DNA of 64,000 nucleotides from Chitinimonas koreensis (GCF_014353015.1 NZ_CP060704.1:3869001-3933000), one strand, 5' to 3'; counted from the stretch's first letter, positions 25,429 to 39,235 are shown. A program made the numbers and translations. The notes: generated by a model not told the origin, from the letters alone.

Positions 25429-27542
25429 CTACGCCGCCTGCAATAGCCAGTCGCGGATGAAATCGGTGATGGTCCGCGCGTCGCCGGGGCGCGAGAAATA
25501 GTAGCCCTGCATCACCTCGCAGCCCTCCGCGCGCAGGTAGTGGAACTGCGCCTCGCGCTCGACGCCCTCGGCCACCAGGTCGAGCCGGAGGCTCTGCGCC
25601 ATCTTGATGATGGCCGAGACGATGGCGGCATCGCTCGGGTCGGTCAGCACGTCGCGCACGAAGGACTGGTCGATCTTCAGCACGTCGATCGGGAAGCGCT
25701 TGAGGTAGCTCAGCGAGGAATAGCCGGTGCCGAAGTCGTCGATCGCGATCGAGATGCCGAGCCGCTTGAGGTCGTCCAGCACCGCGCGGGTGCGCTGGGC
25801 GTCGATCAGCAGCGTGCCCTCGGTGATCTCCAGCTCGAGCTGGCTGGCCGGCAGGCCGGTCTGCGCCAGCGTCGTCGTCACCATCTCGACGAAACCCTTG
25901 TCGACGAACTGGCTGGCGGCGATGTTGACCGCCATCCGCATCGGCGGCAGGCCGGCGTCGTTCCAGGCGCGCGCCTGGCGGCAGGCCTCGCGCAGTACGA
26001 ACTTGCCCAGCGGCACGATCAGGCCGCATTCCTCGGCCAGCGGCACGAACTGCGCCGGCGGCACCAGCTGGCCGTCGGCGCGCACCCAGCGCACCAGCGC
26101 CTCGACGCCGACGATACGGCGCGAGCCGGCGTCGATCTGCGGCTGGTAGTGGACGGTGAACAGCTGCTGGTCCATCGCGTCGCGCAGATGGCGCTCCAGC
26201 GCGTGGCGCGCCAGGATCAGGTCGCCGATCTCGGCGACGTAGAACTGGTAGCGGTTGCGGCCGGCCGCCTTGGCGCGGTGCAGCGCGGCGTCGGCACGGC
26301 TCATCAGCGTCTCGTGGTCCTGGCCGTCGTCCGGGTAGAGGCAGATGCCCATGCTGAAGGTCAGGTCGAAGCGCTTGCCGTCGATTTCGTACGGCGCCGA
26401 GACCGCCGCCAGCAGCTTGTCGGCCACCTGCACCACCATCTCGTCCGAATCGGCGTGCTCGAGCAGGATCACGAACTCGTCGCCGCCGGGCCGGCCCACC
26501 ATGTCGGCCGCGCGCAGGTTCAGCGACAGCCGCTCGGCCATCGCCTGCAGCAAGAGGTCGCCGGTGGCGTGGCCTTGCGAATCGTTGACGTACTGGAAGC
26601 GATCGACGTCGAGCACCAGCACGGCGAAGCGGTAGCCATCCTGCTGCGCGCGCAGGATGGCATTGCCCAGCCGCACGTTGATCAGCGTGCGGTTGGGCAG
26701 GTCGGTCAGCGCGTCGCGCTCGGCCAGCTGCACGATGCGGCTGGCCATCAGCCGGGCGTTGTCGTGCAGCGCCTGCTCGGCCTGGCGCCGCGCGGTGATG
26801 TCGGTCATCAGCGCGAAGAAGCCGTGCACCCGGCCCTCGCGCACGTCGGGCACCAGGCTGACCTGGCCGAAGCGGACCTCGCCCGACGGCGTCAGCACCT
26901 CGCGCTCGAACAGCTGCGATTCGCCGCGCAGCGCGCCCTGGATATGCGGCGAATCGGCGATGAAGCGTACGTCGCCGATCACCTCGCGCAGGTGCTTGCC
27001 GCGGATCTGCGACGGCGGCAGGCCGAACCACGGCGTGTAGGCCGAGTTGGCGAAGCGGTTGCGCAGTTCGGCGTCCCAGTAGCCGATCAGCGCCGGCACG
27101 TGGTCGATGATGGCCTGGATGTCGGCCTGCGAGCGGTGCAGCGCGTCGAGCTGGCGGCGCAGCCTGAGCTGGGTCTCGACCCGGGCGCGCGCCACCGGCA
27201 TGTTGATCGGCTTGTGGATGAAGTCGACGCCGCCGACGTCGAGCGCGGCGAGTTCGTTGTCGTGGTCGGCGTGGGCGGTGACGAAGATCACCGCGCAGTG
27301 GGCGTTGCGCGCCTCGGCGCGGAGCCGGCGGCAGACCTCGAAGCCATGCACGTCGGGCAGTTCGAGGTCGAGCAGCACCAGGTCCGGCTGCAGGCTGCGC
27401 GCCAGCGCCAGGCCCGTTCGCCGTCGGTGGCGAAGGCCAGCTCGCCGCAGCCGTCGAGCCCGGCCTTGAGCAGTTTGATGTCGTCGATCCGGTCGTCGAT
27501 GATCAGGATGCGGCTCGGCCGCTCCAAAGCGTCGCGCAGCAT
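25429..27542 (-). CDS. REC-PAS-GGDEF-EAL protein (frame broken near 27411)
   Basis: About 704 residues once repaired, from ATG at 27542. Receiver domain (ILIIDDRIDD; phospho-Asp in LLDLELPDVHG), PAS about 150-270, GGDEF domain with intact RPGGDEF and an RAAD inhibitory-site motif five residues before it, EAL domain with EALVRW, EITEGTLL and DDFGTGYSSLSYLKRFPID. Both catalytic motifs are intact, so it could make or break cyclic-di-GMP depending on phosphorylation. The literal 5' frame (to LAFATDGERA) and the 3' frame join if one G is restored in the GG at 27411-27412 (plus strand). No kinase gene is in the same operon; the divergent MASE1 hybrid kinase starts 377 bp away and is a candidate partner. 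Confidence 0.92.
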
Positions 27543-27919
27543 GGCTTCGTCCTCGGTGCTCGGGTGCGCTCGGCCGGCGTCGGCGGCCGGTCGGCGTGGA
27601 TATGTAGGCGTCGTTGTCCCGGCGCCCGGCGCGATTCGATCGCCGATCCCGCGATCGGGTGCCTCGCCGGGCGCGTTTTTATCCTAGTTTGAATGGGTCC
27701 GCCATGCCGGGTTTCGCCTTGCCCCGCGCCGCAGCCGGCGCCGGCGCGGTGAACGCGAGGCGGCGGGCCGGGGTCGAACCGCTCGCCCCGCGGCGCCGGC
27801 GCGCAGGCCCCGGCCAGGCGCCCGCCCGGCGCATCCGCGGCGGCAAGGACGATCGCCGCCGGCCCGCCCGGCCGGCATCCCGCGCGCGTGTACGAGTTCC
27901 CTGAACGAGGAGAAGGCGC
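27543..27919. other. Divergent intergenic region with a terminator-like hairpin
   Basis: Lies between the start of the REC-GGDEF-EAL gene (minus) and the MASE1 kinase (plus), so it must hold both promoters. A hairpin with arms GCGCCCGGCG (27622-27631) and CGCCGGGCGC (27665-27674), followed by TTTTT at 27676-27680, would stop plus-strand transcripts 240 bp before the kinase and may be an attenuator or simply block read-through. Nothing else recognised; a 96-codon plus-strand open frame at 27614-27904 has no ribosome site or protein-like composition. Confidence 0.5.
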
Positions 27920-32561
<4,642 letters not shown>

Positions 32562-32652
32562 CAGGCGCTCCGTCGATCGGCGGCCGCACTGTATCTACCG
32601 CCGCCGCCGCGCAGGCCCTACCATCGGGCCCTCCTCCCCGCCGTGCCCCGCC

Positions 32653-33429
32653 ATGCCCGAACTCGCCCTGCTCGAATTGCTTCCCCTGGTCCTGCTCTCC
32701 TTCGCCGCCGGCCTGATCGACGCCGCGGTCGGCGGCGGCGGGCTGGTGCAGATTCCCGGCCTGTTCGCGGTGATGCCGCAGCAGCCGCCCGCCACGCTGT
32801 TCGGCACCAACAAGTTCGCCTCGGTGTTCGGCACCCTCACCGCCACCTGGCGCTACGCGCGCCACGTCGACATCGCCTGGAAGCTGGTGATCCCAGCCGC
32901 GGTCACCGCCTTCGCGCTGTCCTTCGCCGGCGCCGCCGCGGTCAGCTACCTGCCCAAGGAGCTGATGCGGCCGCTGGTGCTGGTGCTGCTGCTCGGCATG
33001 CTCGGCTACACGCTGTGGAAGAAGGATTTCGGCGCGCTGCACCGGCCCAGCCGCATCGGCCGGCGCGAGCTGGCCATCGCGCTGGCGATCGGCGGCGCGA
33101 TCGGCTTCTACGACGGCTTCTTCGGCCCTGGCACCGGCAGCTTCCTGATCTTCCTGTTCATCCGCTTCTTCGGCTTCGACTTCCTGCGCGCCTCGAGCGC
33201 GGCCAAGGTGGTCAACGTCAGCACCAACCTGGCCGCGCTGTGCTTCTTCATCCCGCACGGCAACGTGCTCTACCACTACGCGATCCCGATGGCGGTCGCC
33301 AACATGTCCGGCGCGCTGGTCGGCACCCGGCTGGCGGTGGCCGGCGGCACGGCGCTGATCCGCAAGCTGTTCATCGCGCTGGTGACGGTGCTGATCGCCA
33401 AGCTGGCCTGGGATGTTGTAGGGCTGTGA
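32653..33429 (+). CDS. TSUP-family membrane permease (TauE/SafE, YfcA-like)
   Basis: 258 residues, about eight transmembrane helices in two DUF81/TauE repeats. The first repeat has FAAGLIDAAVGGGGLVQIPG and ATLFGTNKFASVFGT; the second has GFYDGFFGPGTGSFLIFLFI and AAKVVNVSTNLAALCFF. The FYDGFFGPGTG motif is that of YfcA. These carriers move sulfite, sulfoacetate or other organosulfur anions; substrate here unknown. ATG at 32653. The gene follows the hybrid kinase at 91 bp and may be a separate unit. Confidence 0.92.
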   Translation: MPELALLELLPLVLLSFAAGLIDAAVGGGGLVQIPGLFAVMPQQPPATLFGTNKFASVFGTLTATWRYARHVDIAWKLVIPAAVTAFALSFAGAAAVSYLPKELMRPLVLVLLLGMLGYTLWKKDFGALHRPSRIGRRELAIALAIGGAIGFYDGFFGPGTGSFLIFLFIRFFGFDFLRASSAAKVVNVSTNLAALCFFIPHGNVLYHYAIPMAVANMSGALVGTRLAVAGGTALIRKLFIALVTVLIAKLAWDVVGL

Positions 33430-33640
33430 AAAGTGAAAGGTGAAATGTGAAACGTGGACCCCATCCCCGCCCCAGCCCTCCCCTTGAAGGGGAGGGAGTC
33501 GCATTGCGACACGTTTAACGATCACGGCCCCTTGAAACGGGTGCGCCCTGCTCCTCCCCCTTCAAGGGGGCGGTTGGGGCGGCCGGCGTAGGCCGGGGAT
33601 GGGGTCCGCATTTCACGTTTCACCTTTCACATTTCACTGC
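33428..33640. repeat. Long palindromic element, family C copy 1
   Basis: Outer GTGAAA-rich arms (AAGTGAAAGGTGAAATGTGA / TTTCACGTTTCACCTTTCAC), then GGACCCCATCCCCGCCCC and its complement GGGGATGGGGTCC, then an inner CCTCCCCTTGAAGGGGAGGG hairpin and a second CCTCCCCCTTCAAGGGGG hairpin. The second copy is at 40576. Fills most of the gene-free interval 33430-33766. Confidence 0.85.
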
Positions 33641-33695
33641 TTCTCAACACCGTTCGTCGCACCGAATTCCTTTTCGAATCAATCCGGATTGACCA

Positions 33696-33710
33696 ATGAC
33701 CAGTGGTCAT
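33696..33710. promoter_or_regulatory. Operator-like palindrome 1 upstream of SDR/TetR genes
   Basis: ATGACCAGTGGTCAT, a perfect 15-bp palindrome with one central base. Its partner lies 35 bp downstream. Likely bound by the TetR protein encoded at 34590. Confidence 0.75.
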
Positions 33711-33730
33711 TTATGGTTCGCACCCATCAA

Positions 33731-33745
33731 ATGACCATTGGTCAT
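33731..33745. promoter_or_regulatory. Operator-like palindrome 2 upstream of SDR/TetR genes
   Basis: ATGACCATTGGTCAT, differing from palindrome 1 only in the central base, 22 bp before the SDR start codon at 33767. Two sites 35 bp apart centre-to-centre (between three and four helical turns). Confidence 0.75.
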
Positions 33746-33766
33746 CAACACAGGGGACAATCGGAC

Positions 33767-34552
33767 ATGCAAGACCTCAAGGGAAAATGGGCGCTGGTCA
33801 CCGGCGCATCGAGCGGCTTCGGCAAGGACTTCGCCGCGCTGCTGGCCGAACGCGGCGCCAACCTGGTGCTGGCGGCGCGCCGTACCGAGCCGATGCAGGC
33901 GCTGGCCGACGAATTGCGCACCCGCCACGGCGTCGAGACGGTGGTCGAGGGCATCGACCTGGCGCGGCCGGGCGTCGGCGCCGAGCTCAAGCAGCGGCTC
34001 GACGCCCGCGGCATCGCCGTCGACGTGCTGATCAACAACGCCGGCTTCGGCGTCTACGGCCCCTTCCTCGACCAGCCGCTCGAGAAGACGCTCGAGATGC
34101 TGCAGCTCAACATGCTGAGCCTGACCGAGCTGACCCACGCGTTCGCCGGCGACATGGCGCGCCGCGGCGGCGGCCACGTGCTGCTGGTGGCCAGCATCGG
34201 CGGCTACCAGGCCACCCCGACCTACGCCGCCTACTCGGCCAGCAAGGCCTACGTGCTGCTGTTCGGCGAGGCGCTCCACACCGAGCTGGCGCCGCGCGGC
34301 GTCACCGTCAGCGTGCTGTCGCCCGGCATCACCGCCACCGGCTTCCTCGACGCCTCGGGCCAGCGGCCGACGCCCTACCAGCGGCTGATGATGATGCAGT
34401 CGCGGCCGGTGGCGCAGATCGGCCTCGCCGCGCTGTTCAAGGGCGTCCCCAGCGTGGTGCCGGGCCTGGGCAACAAGCTCACCATCCTGTCCAACCGGCT
34501 GGCGCCGCGCTCGCTGCAGAGCAAGGTGGCCTACCAGCTGATGAAGAACTAG
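33767..34552 (+). CDS. Short-chain dehydrogenase/reductase (DltE/YqjQ-like)
   Basis: 261 residues from ATG at 33767. Classical SDR features: TGASSGFGKDFAALLAERG (TGxxxGxG cofactor motif) near residue 12, NNAG near 90, catalytic Ser in LLVASIGGY near 143 and YSASK with the catalytic Tyr and Lys near 157-161. It belongs to COG0300-type SDRs of unknown substrate. Two matching operator palindromes lie immediately upstream and the next gene is a TetR regulator, so it is probably the regulated target. Confidence 0.93.
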   Translation: MQDLKGKWALVTGASSGFGKDFAALLAERGANLVLAARRTEPMQALADELRTRHGVETVVEGIDLARPGVGAELKQRLDARGIAVDVLINNAGFGVYGPFLDQPLEKTLEMLQLNMLSLTELTHAFAGDMARRGGGHVLLVASIGGYQATPTYAAYSASKAYVLLFGEALHTELAPRGVTVSVLSPGITATGFLDASGQRPTPYQRLMMMQSRPVAQIGLAALFKGVPSVVPGLGNKLTILSNRLAPRSLQSKVAYQLMKN

Positions 34553-34589
34553 CCGGGCCGCGCCTCCCGGCGAAGCTACAATCGCGCCC

Positions 34590-35240
34590 ATGACCCAGCG
34601 CGCCCTTGCCCAAGACGACAAGCTGGCCCGCCGCGCCGCCATCCTGGCCGCCGCGCGCGGGCTGTTCCTGGCCGACAGCCACCAGCTGCCCTCCGCCGCC
34701 CGCATCGCCGAGGCGGCCGGGCTGGCCAAGGGCACGGTCTACCTGTACTTCCGCACCAAGGAAGAGATCTTCGTCGCCCTGCTGAGCGAGGAGCTCGGCA
34801 GTCTGCTGGCCGAGACCGCCGCGGTGTTCGAGGCGGCCACCGGCCGGGGCGAAGTCGTGCTGGCGCGCTTCATCGACCACTTCGTCGCCTACCTCGACGC
34901 CCACCCCGAGCTGATGCGGCTCGACGCGATGGCCTACAGCGTGCTCGAGCAGAACCTCAGCGACGAGCAGCTGCGCGTCTTCAAGCTCGACCTCACCCAC
35001 GCGCTGGCGCGCGCCGGCGCCGCGGTCGACCGCGCGCTCGGCCTGCCGGACGGCCGCGGCGGCAGCCTGCTGCTGCGCAGCTACGCGCTGACCCGCGGGC
35101 TGTGGCAGTCGCTCGACTACCCGTGCAAGCTGCGCACGCTGCTGGCCGACCCGGTGTTCGCGCTGCTGCGGCCCGATTTCCGCAGCGAGCTGCCGCAAGC
35201 GCTGGCCGAGTACTGGCGCGGCGCGCTGGCGGCACCCTAG
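34590..35240 (+). CDS. TetR/AcrR-family regulator
   Basis: 216 residues. The N-terminal HTH reads RRAAILAAARGLFLADSHQL, then IAEAAGLAKGTVYLYFRTKE, the canonical TetR recognition region. The ligand domain is of the TetR_C type seen with AcrR-like proteins (LMRLDAMAYSVLEQNLSDEQ). It begins 37 bp after the SDR stop and is likely cotranscribed, so it probably autoregulates through the two ATGACCA-n-TGGTCAT sites upstream of the SDR gene. Confidence 0.92.
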   Translation: MTQRALAQDDKLARRAAILAAARGLFLADSHQLPSAARIAEAAGLAKGTVYLYFRTKEEIFVALLSEELGSLLAETAAVFEAATGRGEVVLARFIDHFVAYLDAHPELMRLDAMAYSVLEQNLSDEQLRVFKLDLTHALARAGAAVDRALGLPDGRGGSLLLRSYALTRGLWQSLDYPCKLRTLLADPVFALLRPDFRSELPQALAEYWRGALAAP

Positions 35241-35260
35241 GGACATCGATTCCAAGGTTG

Positions 35261-35342
35261 CACCGCGGAGGACGCCGAGGACGCGGAGGGAAAAGCTGTC
35301 CCCCGTCCGTTTTCCTCCGTGTCCTCGGCGTCCTCCATGGTG
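35261..35342. repeat. Palindromic element, family E
   Basis: CACCGCGGAGGACGCCGAGG with a complementary right arm CCTCGGCGTCCTCCATGGTG, enclosing an inner GGAGGGAAAA/TTTTCCTCC pair. Near-perfect fold-back of about 80 bases between tetR and nudB; it could serve as a terminator for tetR. Confidence 0.8.
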
Positions 35343-35417
35343 AAAGCCTTCCCGGCCAGTGCAAGCGCGGCGAGGGTCGCTACAATGGCGCGGTCCGCTT
35401 CCCGCCCTGCCCTTCCC

Positions 35418-35899
35418 ATGAACAAACCCTACAAACGCCCGGAATCGGTGCTGGTGGTGATCTACACCCGGCGCTGGAAGCCCTGATCATCGAACGCGCC
35501 GACGTGCGCCACGCCTGGCAGTCGGTCACCGGCAGCCTCGAGGCCGACGAACTGCCGCGCGACACCGCGCTGCGCGAGGTGAAGGAGGAAGTCGGCCTCG
35601 ACGCCGCGCCGGCGCAGCTGCAGGACTGGGGCATCGTCAACGAGTGGGAGATCTACGAGGTCTGGCGCCACCGCTATGCGCCGGGCGTGTTGCGCAACAC
35701 CGAGCACGTGTTCGGCCTCTTGGTGCCGGCGCGCTTCGAGCCGGTGCTGTCCGAGCGCGAGCACGTGCAATACCAGTGGCGCGACTGGCACGCCGCGGCC
35801 GAGGCGGTGTTCTCGCCCTCGAACGCCGAGGCGCTGCGGCTCTTGCCCGAGATGGCGGAGAAGTTCGCGATCGGCCTGGCGACGCAGGGCAACGCCTGA
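35418..35899 (+). CDS. nudB: NudB-like dihydroneopterin triphosphate pyrophosphatase (frame broken near 35467)
   Basis: 160 residues when repaired. N-terminus MNKPYKRPESVLVVIYTP, followed by WQSVTGSLEADELPRDTALR and EVKEEVGLD: together the Nudix box (GxnEx7REUxEExGU) with the first part in the NudB style WQSVTGS. Later features HRYAPGVLRNTEHVFGL and WRDWHAAAEAVFSPSN match E. coli NudB, which makes dihydroneopterin monophosphate in folate synthesis. In the literal frame a stop occurs after RRWKP; restoring a C in CCC at 35467-35469 links the two parts. Monocistronic between repeats. Confidence 0.9.
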
Positions 35900-35969
35900 A
35901 CGGGCCAGCGATCGGTGTCCGGTGATCGGCCATCGATCGATCATCGGCGACGCTGGAAATTTCATCCCC

Positions 35970-36036
35970 TAGGTCGGGCTTTACGCCCGACAGCGCCGCC
36001 TACCGAGGCCGCCGTCGGGCGTAAAGCCCGACCTAC
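35970..36036. repeat. REP-like palindrome, family A copy 4
   Basis: TAGGTCGGGCTTTACGCCCG with a perfect complementary arm CGGGCGTAAAGCCCGACCTA. Confidence 0.9.
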
Positions 36037-36114
36037 GACGAGCGTCGGCCATGCCGGAACGGGCTTGCGACGACACGGCGGCAAACAGGTCGCCGCCACG
36101 GCCGAGCGCAAGGC

Positions 36115-36156
36115 TTGATCCACCTCAAGGACCCCTCCGGCGGAACGCGGTTCAAT
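36115..36156 (+). promoter_or_regulatory. FNR/ANR-type class II promoter upstream of DUF3149 gene
   Basis: TTGATCCACCTCAA at 36115-36128 matches the FNR box TTGAT-n4-ATCAA at nine of ten positions. A TTCAAT -10-like hexamer at 36151-36156 puts transcription start near 36163, placing the box centre at about -41.5, the class II spacing. Fits micro-aerobic control next to ccoI-ccoS. Confidence 0.6.
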
Positions 36157-36186
36157 GGTCACGTACCTTTCCGACCGGAGATGACC

Positions 36187-36357
36187 ATGAACGTCCCGCT
36201 GCAAGACCTGCTCACCACCGATATCGGCATCCTCAGCCTGCTGACCATCGGCTTCATCGTCGGCATGGCCAGCTATATCGGCTGGTACGTGCGCAAGCAT
36301 GTGCTGGCGGAGGAAGCCCGCATGGCCCATGACCCGCAGGCGCAGCAACGCCGCTGA
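36187..36357 (+). CDS. DUF3149 small membrane protein
   Basis: 56 residues from ATG at 36187, preceded by GGAG six bases upstream (an ATG at 36181 would add two residues but lacks spacing). Sequence MNVPLQDLLTTDIGILSLLT, one hydrophobic helix (LLTIGFIVGMASYIGWYV), then a charged tail VRKHVLAEEARM. The LLTTDIGxxSL start is the DUF3149 signature. Single-pass inner-membrane peptide, function unknown. An FNR-type promoter upstream and the adjacent cbb3-assembly genes suggest a link with micro-aerobic respiration; that link is inference. Confidence 0.75.
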   Translation: MNVPLQDLLTTDIGILSLLTIGFIVGMASYIGWYVRKHVLAEEARMAHDPQAQQRR

Positions 36358-36364
36358 CGCCAGC

Positions 36365-36399
36365 CCGAACGCCGAACGCCGAACGCCGAACGCCGAACG
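36365..36399. repeat. Five tandem copies of a heptamer
   Basis: CCGAACG repeated five times without interruption just after the DUF3149 stop codon. Such short tandem arrays can vary in copy number by slippage. Confidence 0.9.
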
Positions 36400-36408
36400 C
36401 ACATCATT

Positions 36409-36490
36409 GTAGGAGCGGCTTCAGCCGCGAATCGTGGAGACCGCCACCATCGGCGGCATTGCGACGATTCGCGGCTGAAGCCGCTCCTAC
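36409..36490. repeat. REP-like palindrome, family B copy 2
   Basis: GTAGGAGCGGCTTCAGCCGC left arm and GCGGCTGAAGCCGCTCCTAC right arm, perfect over 20 bp or more, with a longer AATCGT/ACGATT extension. Confidence 0.9.
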
Positions 36491-36534
36491 GCATTCACGC
36501 CCACGCCTCGGCCGATCCGGCCGGGCCCGTACGT

Positions 36535-36749
36535 TCAAGCCGACGGCCCGCCTTTCGGCCCGCGGCCGTCGGCGTCCGGATCGACCTTATCGCCGCCGTC
36601 CGGACTGGCGCTGTCGTCATCCTGCAGGATGCGGTGCGCCGGCCCTCGAGGTCGTCGAACTGGCCGGCGCGCGTGGCCCACCAGAACAGGAGGCCGCCGC
36701 CGAGCGCGATCAGCACCGACAGCGGGATCAACAGGTAGAGGCTTTCCAT
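36535..36749 (-). CDS. ccoS: CcoS, cbb3-type cytochrome oxidase assembly protein (frame broken near 36641)
   Basis: 71 residues when repaired. MESLYLLIPLSVLIALGGGL is the single membrane helix, followed by the family motif FWWATRAGQFDDLEGPAHRI and an acidic tail. CcoS is needed for cofactor (heme/Cu) insertion into the CcoN subunit. The literal frame departs from the family after DLEG; restoring one base in the GG at 36641-36642 gives PAHRILQDDDSAS and a stop at 36535-36537. Its start lies five bases after the ccoI stop, the usual ccoI-ccoS order. Confidence 0.92.
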
Positions 36750-36754
36750 GGCCG

Positions 36755-39235
36755 CTATTGTCCGCGCCCGGCGGCCGGCCGCGCCAGCCCCGTCGGCGCC
36801 GCCAGCCGGATCGCGTTGAGCACCACCAGCAGCGAGCTGGCCGCCATGCCGAGACTGGCCAGCCACGGCGTCACCCAGCCGGCCAGCGCCACCGGCAGCG
36901 CCACCAGGTTGTAGCCGAGCGCCCAGCCGAGGTTCTGCCGGATCACCGTGCGCGTGCGCCGCGCCGTGGCGACGCCGTCGGCCAAGGCGCCGAGCGGGCC
37001 GACCAGCACCAGGTCGCCGGCCGCCTGGGCCGACTCGGCGCCGCCGCCGACCGCCACCGAGACGTCGGCCGCCGCCAGCACCGGCGCGTCGTTCACCCCG
37101 TCGCCGACCATGATCACCCGCCGCCCCTGCGCCTGCAGCGCCTGCACGTAGGCCAGCTTGTCGGCCGGCAGCGCGCCGGCGCGCAACTGCCCGATGCCGA
37201 GCGCGGCCGCGACTGCGCGGGCCGGGCCTTCCGCGTCGCCGCTCAACAGATGCAGGCGCAGTGATTCGCCACCCGGTAAGGCAACCAGCTCGCGCAGCGC
37301 AGCGGCCGCCTCGGGCCGGATCGCGTCGCCGAGCGCGAAGCCGGCCAGCCAGGCCTCGGCGCTGGCCAGCCAGACCACGGTGTCGTCCCTGCGCCAGCCA
37401 TCCGCCGCCGCCGGCCAGGGCGCGGCGCAGAAGCCGGCCACGTAGTCGCGCCGGCCGAGCCGGTAGCGCATGCCGTCGACGCTGGCCTCGACGCCGCCGC
37501 CGGCCTCGTTCAGGTAATCGGCGGCCTGCAGGCCGTCGGTGGAAACGTCGGCGCGCAGCGCCAGCGCCAGCGGGTGCTCGGACGCCGCCTCCAGCACCGC
37601 CGCCAGCCGCCGCGCCGGCCCGGCGCCGAGCGCCAGCGGCAGCGTATCGAGCAGCGCCGGCCGGCCCAGCGTCAGCGTGCCGGTCTTGTCGAACACCACG
37701 TCGGTCGCCGCCGCCAGCGTCTCCAGCGCATGGCCGCGGGTGACCAGGAGGCCGGCGCGCGCCAGCCGGCCGGTGGCGGCGGTCAGCGCCGCCGGCGTGG
37801 CCAGCGACAGCGCGCAGGGGCAGGAGATCACCAGCACCGCCACCGTGACCGGCAGCGCGTGCGCCGGATCGTGCGCCTGCCACCAGGCCCAGCCGGCCGC
37901 GGCCACCAGCAGCAGCGCCGCCACGAAGCCGCCGGCGACGCGGTCGGCCAGCTGCGCCAGCCGCGGCTTCTCGGCCAGCGCGCGGTCGAGCAGGCGCACG
38001 ATGCCGGCCAGCTGGGTCTCCTGGCCGATGCGCAGCACCCGCAGCACCAGCGGCGCCGTGCCGTTGACCGCGCCGCCGATCACCGCGTCGCCGGGCCGCT
38101 TGGCCACCGGCCGGGCCTCGCCGGTCAGCAGCGCCTCGTCGGCCTCGCCCTCGCCTTCGAGCACCGTGCCGTCGGCCGGGTAGCGCTCGCCGGGCCGCAC
38201 CAGCACCACGTCGCCGACCGCCAGCCGCGCCACCGGCGTCTCCTCGGCCTCGCGCGCCGCCGGCCAGCCGGCCAGCCGGTGGGCGAAGGCCGGGATCAGC
38301 TTGATCAGCGATTCGGCCGCCTCGCCGGCGCGGCGCCGCGCCATGCCCTCGAGGTAGCGGCCGCCGAGCAGCAGAAAGACGAACATCGACACCGAATCGA
38401 AATACACCTCGCCATGGCCGGTGAAGGTGGCGAGGCAACTGGCGAGGAAAGCGGCCCAGACGCCGATCAGCACCGGCACGTCCATGCCGACGCGGCCGCG
38501 CTTCAGATCGCGCCAGGCGCCGAGGTGGAAGGCCTGGCAGGAATACAGCACCACCGGCAGCGTCAGCACCAGGCTGGCCAGCTGCATCAGCTGCAGCATG
38601 CGCGGCGGGATCTCGTCGGCGCCGGCCAGGTAGACCGGCACCGCGTACATCATCACCTGCATCATCGACAGCCCGGCCAGCCACAGCCGGTTCAGCGCCG
38701 CCTTGCGCTCCTTCTGCCGCAGCGCGTCGTGCCGGCCCGGATCGTAGGGATGGGCGCGGTAGCCGATCGCGGCGACCGCGGCGAGGATGTCGGACAGCCG
38801 GATGCGCGCCTCGTCCCAGCGCACCCGGGCGCGCTGGGTACTGTAGTTGACGCTGGCTTCGAGCACGCCGGGCAGGCTCGCGAGATGGCGCTCGTTGAGC
38901 CAGATGCAGGCGGCGCAGGTGATGCCTTCGAGGATCAGCGCGGCCTCGCGCACATTGCCCGGCTCGGCCTTGACGAAGCTGGCCTGCACCTCGGGCGCGT
39001 CGTACAGCCGCAGCTGGGCCTGCAAGGCGTCGGGCAGGGGCGCGGCGCGGTCGGCCGGCTTGTCGCGCTGCTGGTAGTAGCCGTCGAGGCCGGCCGCGAC
39101 GATGGTCTGGGCCACCGCCTGGCAGCCGCCGCAGCAGCACGGCCGCACGGCGTCGCGATAGGCGACGGGATAGCGCGGCGGGGCGAGGTCGGCCGTGGCG
39201 ACCGGCTCGCCGCAGTGGAAGCAGGGTTCGGACAT
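36755..39235 (-). CDS. ccoI: CcoI/FixI-type copper-exporting P-type ATPase
   Basis: 826 residues from ATG at 39235. N-terminal Cys-rich region typical of FixI/CcoI (CFHCGEP, then CCCGGCQAV), a heavy-metal domain with ITCAACIWLNERHL, eight predicted membrane helices, the CPC metal motif in VISCPCALSLATP, phosphorylation site VVFDKTGTLTLGRP, and hinge MVGDGVNDAPVLAAADVSVA. It pumps Cu(I) to the periplasm to supply the CuB centre of cbb3 oxidase. The oxidase genes ccoNOPQ are not within the window. Operon with ccoS. Confidence 0.95.
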   Translation of the reverse strand: MSEPCFHCGEPVATADLAPPRYPVAYRDAVRPCCCGGCQAVAQTIVAAGLDGYYQQRDKPADRAAPLPDALQAQLRLYDAPEVQASFVKAEPGNVREAALILEGITCAACIWLNERHLASLPGVLEASVNYSTQRARVRWDEARIRLSDILAAVAAIGYRAHPYDPGRHDALRQKERKAALNRLWLAGLSMMQVMMYAVPVYLAGADEIPPRMLQLMQLASLVLTLPVVLYSCQAFHLGAWRDLKRGRVGMDVPVLIGVWAAFLASCLATFTGHGEVYFDSVSMFVFLLLGGRYLEGMARRRAGEAAESLIKLIPAFAHRLAGWPAAREAEETPVARLAVGDVVLVRPGERYPADGTVLEGEGEADEALLTGEARPVAKRPGDAVIGGAVNGTAPLVLRVLRIGQETQLAGIVRLLDRALAEKPRLAQLADRVAGGFVAALLLVAAAGWAWWQAHDPAHALPVTVAVLVISCPCALSLATPAALTAATGRLARAGLLVTRGHALETLAAATDVVFDKTGTLTLGRPALLDTLPLALGAGPARRLAAVLEAASEHPLALALRADVSTDGLQAADYLNEAGGGVEASVDGMRYRLGRRDYVAGFCAAPWPAAADGWRRDDTVVWLASAEAWLAGFALGDAIRPEAAAALRELVALPGGESLRLHLLSGDAEGPARAVAAALGIGQLRAGALPADKLAYVQALQAQGRRVIMVGDGVNDAPVLAAADVSVAVGGGAESAQAAGDLVLVGPLGALADGVATARRTRTVIRQNLGWALGYNLVALPVALAGWVTPWLASLGMAASSLLVVLNAIRLAAPTGLARPAAGRGQ

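Noticed and set aside
27614..27904. Plus-strand 96-codon frame in the intergenic region before the MASE1 kinase
   Set aside because: No ribosome site, Arg/Ala/Pro-rich random-like composition, and it crosses a terminator-like hairpin.
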